DNA of 64,000 nucleotides from Ornithodoros turicata (lineage: Eukaryota; Arthropoda; Arachnida; Ixodida; Argasidae), in the NCBI RefSeq assembly GCF_037126465.1, contig NC_088201.1, forward strand, positions 3,725,001 through 3,789,000, in the 5' to 3' direction. Made by a program: the position numbers and the translations under genes. Of the stretch, positions 56,401 through 64,000 are shown in pieces. Position 1 is the stretch's first letter; the number at the start of each line of letters is the position of its first letter. The notes beneath the pieces are model-generated. The model was given only the letters and a program-made list of their open reading frames with translations. It did not search any database and had not been told where the DNA came from.

Positions 56401-59400
56401 TTGGACGCGATAATGTTGTCACACACTGTTCACAGAAACCTCGAGAAGTATTTCGACCTCCTACCTTGATGATGTCATTGCCCATGAGCGAGGAGAACCA
56501 ACACGGAATAGGGTAGTCGTCGCACTGCACCAGCACGACGTGTTTTCTGTGTTCACAGTAGAAAACCTGCGTACAGAGTGACGGTTTGTCTGTGTCCGTA
56601 CAACATGGAAGACATCTTGCTCTACGAAAATTCACCGCGACAACGACGTTCTGGTTTGTTTGAACTCTACGGGCCATTTTGAAGTTGATGAGCTATCACT
56701 GGGCAATCAGTGGGCATGTACACAGGGATTTTCCCAGCACCTCCCCTAACATCCCGCCAAAAAATCTTGCGACTCCCCCCTCCCCCAAAGGGCCACCAAG
56801 GCCACGAACGCTACAAAAGCAGCAGATAATGGCATCACCCCCCCCCACACACACACACACACTTTTCCAGAGATCAAAATCATGGGAACATCCCTGCCTG
56901 TATATACTATTATATTGTGATTCTCCTGGGATATAAGAAGGACCACCCAACATGGCCATTCCCAGGATTTCTGCCGGGGTGGGGTGGGGTGGGGGTGGGG
57001 GCGTGCAACCAACCGACACTGGATAATAGGATGATGACAATCGGAACTTCTGATATGCAGGGGATCTGGTGGATAAGACTCAGATTATTATGATGAAGTC
57101 TGACCACGACGACCTGCTCGTAAAGCACGGGCAATTCCCACATCCAGTGATCTTGGGGCCCGGGGGATCCCTTTTTGGACCCCCTCTTCGAAACGCCCAT
57201 GCCCCTATCAAAAGGCACGTCTAACAAAAGCTCATCACTCAGTTCATGAAATCCAGCACCGAAAGTCTCTCCGATGGAACAGTATGCACCAACCTGCTGC
57301 TGAGACGTTTTGGAATTGATGTATTCCTTTGAGATGAGGACGACGACCACGTTGGCCCGCACAGCCATCTGCTGAAACCGCTTCACCCGCTCCAACTTCT
57401 CGCCACCTAGCACGGACGCCACGCTGACGTCGCTCATCTGCGACGGCAGACGACAGACTGACGGGTGACCGTCTGTTTGCGTGAAATGAACGATATTCCA
57501 TTATGCGTCACGCAAGTTATACCGGAGCCATCAATGTTTCTACATTTCCAAACAAAGTTTTGTAGCCAGTCTCACCCATTAACAGAGCTAAAATTATTAA
57601 AATGCAGTACCGCACTTACCCCCATAATTAACGCCACCATGTAATGAATAGAGCCTGAAGTTTTCCGGAAATATTTTTTTCGAAATTCGGGGGGTAAAAA
57701 TCGGGTAAATAAACGTGCGCACTAAATTCGTGCAAATTCGGGTGGGAAAAACTTCCAGTATGCTAAATTCGGGGAGAAATCGGGCTCAGTTACTCAAACT
57801 AACTGTACTGGTTTGGTACAAACGGTGATGAAACTGCATTTGCTGCCAAACAAGTAAATTAATGCATTCCTACAGACGTCCCAGTGAGGGCAATTTGCCG
57901 GGTAAAAATCGGGTTTCACCCTAAATAGGCAACCTTCAATTCGGGGTGGAAATTCGGGGAAGAATCGGGTAAAACCCTAAAACTTCAGGCTCTAGTAATG
58001 AATAGGGCCTGACTTTTTCGGGTTTTATTTTTGGCCAAATTCGGGGGGTAAATATCGGGCGATATTTTTCATTGGAAAATTCGGGTTAAATCCCGTTACG
58101 GCATATTCTGTCGTCAGGAATTCGGGTGATTTTTTATTGTTTAATAAAAATTTGTCTTAACGTGGAACTAATGTTTAGCAATGTTATCAAACTTTATTTT
58201 AATGCACGCTCATGAGCGTGCCACGCGACCCGGATGTTTTCGGGTAGATTCGGGTTAAACCCGAATTTTACAGATTTCGTTTGGGGGGTAAATATCGGGC
58301 GGATACGGGTTTAACCCTAAAAAGTCAGGCCCTAGTAATGAACCAACTCCCAGCTTGAGAGCTCAAATGTTGGTGTTTTATTTCCCCTAAATATTTCAAT
58401 TACCCCGACTTTAGCAGCACGGCGACAGCCACCCTAGCGTAGAACAAGTGCTGGTTTTCTTGGGTTTGAAAAGTGCGTTTATTATACGAGTAAATACGCA
58501 CGATGTGAAAAATTACGATCCCCCTTAACCCGTAATCTCCTTAGCAGATATCTACAGGGTGAATTTAGCAAAGGTTGCACATTTCGATCGAGCCATAAAG
58601 ATATAAGATAACGTCTCCGGCGCTTCAAACTTTGCAGACTGAAAGTCATTCGTCTCAAGTTTCAACCATATTTTTTTCAAATGCTATCATTTTGTAGAAA
58701 ATAAAAAAGTTGGAAGAGAAGCAAATTTTCACCCCACGCATTTCCTATGGCCTATACGGCCTGCAAACCGCCATTTTTTTCCTCTGTCTGCTTCACATTC
58801 ACATCACCATGTATAGGTGGCGCTGCCTCAAAACCCTGCATCTGGTCCATCTGGTGGTTCCACAGGTTCTCATTTTGCAGCGCCACCTACAGGTGGTGAT
58901 GTGAACGTGAAGCAGAAAGAGGGAAAAAATGGCGGTCTGCTGGTGGGTATAGGCCATAGGAAATGCATGGGGTGAGAATTTGCTTTGCTGCTAACTTTTT
59001 TTCTAGAAAGTGACAGCATTTGGAAAAAATATTATTAAAACTTGAGGCAAATCATATTTTTCTTCGTCTGTTTGCTTCGTCTCCAGGCAGCGCCACCTAT
59101 ACATGGTGATGTGAATGTGAAGCAGACAGAGGAAAAAAATGGCGGTTTGCAGGCCGTATAGGCCATAGGAAATGCGTGGAATGAAAATTTGCTTCTCTTC
59201 CAACTTTTTTTTTCTACAAACTGATAGCATTTGAAAAAAATATGGTTGAAACTTGAGACAAATGACTACCAGTCTGCAAAGTTTGAAGCGCTAGAAACGT
59301 CATTTTCTATTTTTACGATGGGATCAAAATGTGTAACCTTTGCTAAATTCACCCTGTACATTCACATTTAGGGGTAGCATCCCTCATACATAATATCTCG

Positions 59401-62400
59401 GACGCTCTTACCGTGTGTGTCATGCTGAGTACTCCGCCTGTACTCCGTAACACGAGTATTAAAGTCTCGAGAGCCGTCAAAAACACGATCGCTCTTGGGC
59501 AGAGGCGCTGCGTCGCGAGGCGTATTTGGGTGGGTGCCGTCTGCGTCCGAGTAGCTGTCCCGTGTCTCCGAGAGTTCGGTCGTGCTCCACACGGTGTAGC
59601 CCTCTTTGTTGAGGAAACCAGCAATCGCTTGGGCCTGCACATCAACGAAACGTAGTTCGTACAAAAGAGGCACGTGTCTTTCTGCCGCGTAACCTGCACG
59701 GCATCCGTTAGAGGGTTGGTCTTGTACGGCCTCTACAATTCCAGAGCTAAATATAAATTCTATTTGCGAGCATCACAGAATGCGCTGCGGTGAAAGCGGA
59801 ATGGTTTTCAAGAAATTTATTGAGGGGAGGGAGCACCTCAACGCGCAAGACCGTGGAAAATGACGTGTCCCCCAAAAACGAGCATGCGTTCCAAAGTTCC
59901 CGCAAGTATAGTTTACATAGGTCCGGCCTTTCCGTTGTCGAGTCCCAGGTCATAATTGGCTGTGATGTAGCGGATGCTGTTGCTGCTCAGGGCCAGTGTC
60001 TACTTTTCGCCTCTGGAGTGTCTACGGTGTCTACTTTCCTACGGTGTCTACTTTCCTACGGTGTCTACTTTCCTACGGTGTCTACTTTCCTACGGTGTCT
60101 ACTTTTCTACGGTGTCTACTTTTCTACGGTGTCTACTTTTCGCTCTGCGTGACCATCCCTCTATGAAGCCTTTAGACGCATTCATCATGGAATGTATACC
60201 AGTCTTTCCCAAGCATCTGTCGATACGTGCTCCGGTTTCCCACATACGAAAATGCAGTTTAAACACGAAAATTACGTAGCTCAAACTCACCACTTCCTTC
60301 TGTCTGGGATGCGCGCTGATTACAATAACCCGCTGATGTCCCAAGAACTCCCTCAACTCAGGGTACTGATTTAGCACTGGCATCTCCATTACATTTGCCA
60401 TTGGCACTTCTTCTGTAAGCGTTGTAAGATGGGAGTTCCTTTTGTTCTGGAACATCAAACCAGTAAATTATTAATGTGAATCAAATGATTAGTAAGGAGT
60501 ATTCAACATTTTCGAGGACTGAGGCAACAGCCCAGCTCTTTTCGTGGTGCAAGGAAATGTAAGATTCATTTCTAAAAGGAATGCCGAGCATCTCGAAAGT
60601 AAAGACTTGGTCCCTTGGTACAGGAGCGATAAAACAATTCACAACTGATAATGGTATCGAATATATGACTATTATGTTGTCCTGCAGAGAAACATGCCAC
60701 TATTACATCTGGTCAGAAAGCCTTAACTTAAGAATGTCAGAACATTATGTTTCTTAAACAAGTATTGATATGACAACTATCAATACTATCAGACATGAGG
60801 CTACTGGTAGTACCATAAGAACAAAAATGCCAGCGGTACAATACAACGTAGGAAATGTCAGCGACAATGGTATGTGCAAACTACCAAATATTGTGGTACT
60901 ACGAATTATCAACAATTAAAAGCGAAGGTACCACTTTGTTTTTATAGGCACCTTAAGGCTCGATGACTTTTTGAGTCCCAACTGCTTGGTCGCCACCTGT
61001 TCCTTCTTTGTGGTCTGACGATACCTCTCCGCAATTTCTCGTGCCACTCTCCGCAGGTTTGATTCGTCCCAGCTCACTCGATGGTCGTTTTTGTACAGGT
61101 CACCGCCTGAAGTGAAGGCACGTCATTCCGTTTACGTCACAGTGATGGGGGGGGGGGGGGGGGGGACGTCACGCTCACCTTGTATAGTGTCGTGCTCCGT
61201 AGGTTTCCACGCAGGAATGTATTGTGTTGACGCGAACTGGATTGCTAAGCATTCAGGGGGCCAAGTGTCTAAGAAATTGACTGGAGTTATCACTTTGTGC
61301 AGCACGTCTGCCAGTTTCACCTGCACAGGATGTTTTTCTTACGTTTAGTGGGGGGGGAAAAAAAGGTTAGACTAACGGTAAAGGACAACTTCAAAAATAA
61401 CGTCTACAGTGAATGGTGTCGCAAGAATACTGGAGAAGATCGTCTAAACCAATGACGGATGGGCATCTGCGAACATGGAAACGAAGGTGACAAGATTGTA
61501 ATTACTCTTTGTGTGTGTTTTAAGTTCTTACAGGGAATGATCAAAACTAACTTTCAAGTAGTTGCCATTTTTACAAAAGCCTACGCATTACTGATGGGTA
61601 ACAAATTTTGGTACTGCGCTCTATACACGTTATCTCTCCACATCACTTGACGAGTGCATTCTTTGCTGGGCAAAGGGTACTCCAACAAAGGGTACTGTAA
61701 CAAAGGGTACTGCAAGTACCTCACGGTTTGTCCACTGCGTTTTGCCGTACATGCGGCTGATCAAGGGCACAAAAAGGTGGCACTCGCTCACAGCATAGTT
61801 GAGAGCATCTTGCCAGTCACTGCCAGTTTTTATTTCGTCGATGTCCTGCGAATAAATTGCATTCCTGCTATCATATTCATATCTGCCCAAGAAGTACCCT
61901 TGTCACACTGGAAATTGAATGTCATTCCCTCCCTGCCACATGTGGGAACACGTGATATGACATGACATGAAAAGGACGTTTCCTTACCAAATGAGTTGGG
62001 GTACCCATTCGCTTTCACTCTGGCACCAGCTGTGTACCCTTGGTGCAGTAAAAACAGCAATGTCAAATAGCAATAACGAAGAAATGCAAATTGAAAGTCA
62101 TCGGATGTGTCTCGCGAGTTTATTTATTTAGGACATTAAAAAGATGACAATTTGCTACCCACATTTCCGGTGAACTTGAGCACCCAAGTTTTGAACCTGT
62201 AGAGTAAACCCTTCCCAGTCCTTCGTTTATGAATCGAGGACTGACTGTGTACTAGGAGCTTTCCAGCAAATGACATTCAATTTCCCGTATGAAAGGGTTA
62301 TAAGATGTCACCTGAAGGTGCATTTACCAGGTAGACACTAAAATTCATTTTCAGCAGCTCCTTCTTGAGATCAAGGGCGTGTTGTGCTGCTTCGGCTCGC

Positions 62401-62433
62401 ACGTAACTGATCAGTATCGGCTTTGGTTCGTGC
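53423..62433 (-). CDS. TIR-TIR-SLOG protein, 5' end missing
   Basis: Thirteen exons read on the minus strand: 62328-62433, 61720-61845, 61179-61320, 60952-61106, 60291-60446, 59412-59634, 57294-57457, 56465-56566, 56106-56200, 55477-55639, 55282-55423, 53901-54022, 53423-53758. Phases agree at every junction, giving 677 visible residues and a TAG stop. The first visible exon starts in phase 2, so at least one upstream exon is missing; I found none up to 64000, which is filled partly by a pogo-like repeat. Domain order (visible numbering): TIR1 about 5-125, linker, TIR2 about 215-392, SLOG/LOG Rossmann domain about 400-566, basic Lys/Ala-rich C-terminus 567-677. TIR domains either signal by association or cleave NAD; SLOG domains bind nucleotide-derived ligands (family knowledge). 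An innate-immune or NAD-signalling role is inference. Weak points: donor GTGCCT at 60951 and the exact acceptor of exon 7. Confidence 0.82.
54725..55198. mobile_element. hAT-like MITE, TAGGGAATGACT ends
   Basis: 474 bp with ends TAGGGAATGACTCTTTCGGG / CCCCAAAAAGTCACTCCCTA, flanked by AATATAAC (54717-54724) and AATGTAAC (55199-55206), an 8-bp duplication with one difference. In the last-but-two intron of the TIR-SLOG gene. Related to 57649 and 58003. Confidence 0.82.
55797..55862. repeat. AT-only TTAATTAAT tract
   Basis: About 66 bases of A and T in TAATTAAT/ATAATTAT units in an intron. Confidence 0.85.
57649..57994. mobile_element. hAT-like MITE, TAGAGCCTGAAG ends
   Basis: 346 bp from TAGAGCCTGAAG to CTTCAGGCTCTA, flanked by GTAATGAA (57641-57648 and 57995-58002). 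The interior is rich in ATTCGGGG and AATCGGG repeats. Intron of the TIR-SLOG gene. Confidence 0.88.
58003..58334. mobile_element. hAT-like MITE, TAGGGCCTGACT ends
   Basis: 332 bp from TAGGGCCTGACTTTTTCGGG to AAAGTCAGGCCCTA, flanked by GTAATGAA (57995-58002 and 58335-58342). It shares the middle target copy with the preceding element. Confidence 0.9.
58555..59356. mobile_element. Mariner-type MITE, CAGGGTGA ends, copy 2
   Basis: 802 bp with CAGGGTGAATTTAGCAAAGG and CCTTTGCTAAATTCACCCTG, flanked by TA (58553-58554, 59357-59358). Internally it holds repeated GCGCCACCTA and ATGTGAAxGTGAAGCAGA blocks. It ends 55 bases from exon 59412-59634. Confidence 0.85.
60022..60140. repeat. 17-bp tandem repeat, seven copies
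   Basis: Unit CTACGGTGTCTACTTTC repeats from 60022 with starts every 17 bases and only T/C differences at one position. In the intron between exons 60291 and 59634. Confidence 0.92.
60952..62433 (-). other. TIR1 domain exons of the TIR-SLOG gene
   Basis: Four exons. Strand A is PILISYVR (residues 6-13), strand B FSVYLD (32-37), followed by GSDWQDAL (44-51), strand C HLFVPLIS (59-66), and the TIR box-3-like QWTNREV (73-79), then TPVNFLDTW (90-98). Gap-free alignment by eye to the SARM1 type places Gln48 where NAD-cleaving TIRs have the catalytic Glu. A charged linker (REIAERYRQTTKKEQ and following) ends the block. Confidence 0.75.
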
Positions 62434-62769
62434 CTGCAATATAAAGGTTTTTGTCCTCCATACTGTGGTATATTTCGGTTTGGGCTAAGCGGCACACTAC
62501 AACACCATGCTGTTACGCAGCCAACATACAGAACAATGCCTGGTATCACGCAAAGAAACTGTTATAATTAGATATATATTTAGCTTAGATATTTATGCTA
62601 GATTAGAACACAGGACTTTAAAACAAAACAAAAAAAATCTACTTCCATGCCTGCACCAGCCAAGCACCAAAACACTACTCACTCACTGCATACAACAAGT
62701 TAGTAAACACTGTTAGAAATCACTTGAAATTCAAAACTTTCATTCCAGTCCCTTGATAACTTGCAAAAA

Positions 62770-63800
62770 TGGTCCGTTATACGCTAGAGTCCGCTTATTA
62801 CGAACCTCGATATAACGATAACTCCGATATTATGATCAAATTGCTAGTTCCCGTCGGCTCACCCATGCAAGTACATGTAAACAAGACATCAACGTAATGA
62901 TCGTCGAGAAAGCGTTTGCTCGCGTATAACGATCAGAATTCTCCGGCGGCACGTTAACATACGTGAAAGCAATATTTTTCTTTTTTCTTTTTTAAATTTT
63001 ATTTACTACTGTTTTTTATTATTATTGAAAACAACTTAAGGAGGCATTTTGAAGAGCCTTAGCCTCCATACGCAGTAAAGTGAGAACGCGGTGCGTTTAT
63101 TCCCGCATAACTGACGGGGAAACTGACTGTAATGCACGCGTTGCAGAGCGCGCGACTCCGAAGGCGCTCGCGAGAAGTAGAGAGGAGGTTGCTCGTTGCT
63201 CCCTCTCCACATCGTTCTGGTTCGCTGCGTGTTACGATGGCACTTGCGCGGTTCCGGGACGCGTTTTGATGAGGAAAGGCGAATGGCTCGACTCGAAGTT
63301 GCACGTGCTCGACGGATTTTGTACCGATGCAAAACCTCGTTGCGCAGTACCGTGCCTCCCCAAACGTGACTTGGCATACAGTCGCGGTGTCGACACTCAA
63401 ACACGTGTCGATCAATTATCCGTGGACGAAGCGCGTTCTAATGGACACTGCATTTCCGATAGTGATAATGATGAAGACTACGGCACTGGATGACGAGCAA
63501 TGGACGAAGTCGTCTATCTCAATAAGAGATGCGGACCCTGACGTAGTATCGGCGGTTACGTTGTACTTGGGGAAAAAAAGCTGGCTCAATTCTAGAGCTA
63601 GATAAAATGTTTTCTGCTCTCAACAAACGTGCACGTTCAGCGGCGTTCTGCTTCTACCGTTCTACTTCGACAAGCGATATATACAGCAAAAGTTCATGTA
63701 TACATGTATAACGATACTCTGATATATAACGATCGGATTTCGCGTTCTCGTCAATATTGCTATAAACGGGCTCGATTGTATCGACGTTTCGTTATACATT
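62770..63800. mobile_element. pogo/Tigger-like remnant
   Basis: Both ends carry TATAACGAT-rich sequence in inverse orientation (AGTCCGCTTATTACGAAC near 62790; CTATAAACGGGCTCGATTGT near 63762), as in pogo/Tigger elements. The plus-strand frame near 63410-63560 (DSDNDEDYGTG; DDEQWTKSSISIRDADPDVV) could be a decayed acidic transposase C-terminus. Boundaries are approximate. Confidence 0.45.
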
Positions 63801-64000
63801 CCAATTAGTCACTTCTAAGGCGCCCAAACGTAAAACAAAAGAAAAGAAACAACACATTTGAAGAGGAAAGCTTCGACAGCGAGATAATTTATATACTAGG
63901 GATGGGTCAATCGAAGCCGCGAATCCTAGGCAGAGATTCGAGAATCCGAATCCCTGAGCCCAAAACAGCGAATCGAATCTCAACCACGTTTTCCCCTGAA
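63801..64000. other. Unassigned sequence at window edge
   Basis: GATTCG/CGAATC motifs recur several times (63922-63975), suggesting the end of another inverted-repeat element. The missing first exon of the TIR-SLOG gene was not found here. Confidence 0.3.

Larger units (their letters stand above)
56465..60446 (-). other. TIR2 domain exons of the TIR-SLOG gene
   Basis: Four exons: strand A RVIVISAHPR (217-226), helix AQAIAGFLNKEGYTVWSTTE (230-249), then an insertion of roughly 70 Ser/Asp/Arg-rich residues (250-320), then LERVKRFQQMAVRANVVVVL (325-344) and ISKEYINSK, and VFYCEHRKHVVLVQCDD (359-375). The boundary between exons 6 and 7 is fixed by phase: acceptor CAG before 57457 (or one 13 bases upstream). 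Without the insertion this aligns with TIR1 throughout. Confidence 0.7.

Noticed and set aside
56910..57293. Extended 175-residue ORF including MSDVSVASVLGG
   Set aside because: The part beyond SQQQ reads through the GTTGGT donor into repeat sequence; the exon ends at 57294.
60022..60140. CRISPR-like array
   Set aside because: Units are contiguous 17-mers without unique spacers; it is a minisatellite in a eukaryotic intron.
62298..62549. Met at 62549 as the real start of the TIR-SLOG gene
   Set aside because: The exon begins at 62433 after a TTTATATTGCAG acceptor; the upstream residues are intron and show no TIR-like or signal features.
1..64000. Bacterial origin of the TIR-SLOG locus
   Set aside because: It is split by 12 spliceosomal introns and flanked by an intron-bearing animal gene, so it is not contamination.

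Overview
The window is nuclear DNA of an animal, most likely an arthropod and plausibly a tick (the species is inference: a tRNA-derived SINE of the kind reported from ticks, dense LINE, Gypsy, Penelope and hAT debris, and short exons in long repeat-filled introns). Intron-exon structure, AATAAA signals and target-site duplications rule out a prokaryote.

Left half (about 1-33 kb): almost only repeats. The most striking are three copies (one inverted) of a roughly 2.3-2.9 kb unit, each with a long open frame for a protein of about 450 residues carrying a CENP-B/Tc5-type helix-turn-helix and no visible nuclease. Around and inside them lie LINE fragments (L1/Tx1-like, Jockey/I-like, RNase H-bearing I-like), Gypsy gag fragments, Penelope-like pieces (GIY-YIG endonuclease and 3' tails), a tRNA-derived SINE and many short inverted-repeat transposons, several with exact 8-bp target duplications.

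Right half (about 33-64 kb): three spliced genes reconstructed exon by exon with consistent phases. (1) An 85-residue mitochondrial ATP synthase subunit e, minus strand, 3 exons, 33905-36389. (2) A complete 456-residue glycerol-3-phosphate acyltransferase of the GPAT3/4 type, plus strand, 12 exons, 36822-51211, head-to-head with gene 1 across 432 bp. (3) Tail-to-tail with gene 2, a minus-strand gene (53423-62433, at least 13 exons, at least 677 residues, 5' end not found) that encodes two TIR domains followed by a SLOG/LOG-like Rossmann domain and a basic C-terminal region. TIR plus SLOG is the combination known from prokaryotic nucleotide-based immunity such as Thoeris, so this is the best candidate for an undescribed system here.

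The introns of genes 1-3 are loaded with small DNA transposons, including a piggyBac-like element nested in an hAT-like one and two hAT-like elements lying head to tail between three copies of one 8-bp target site.
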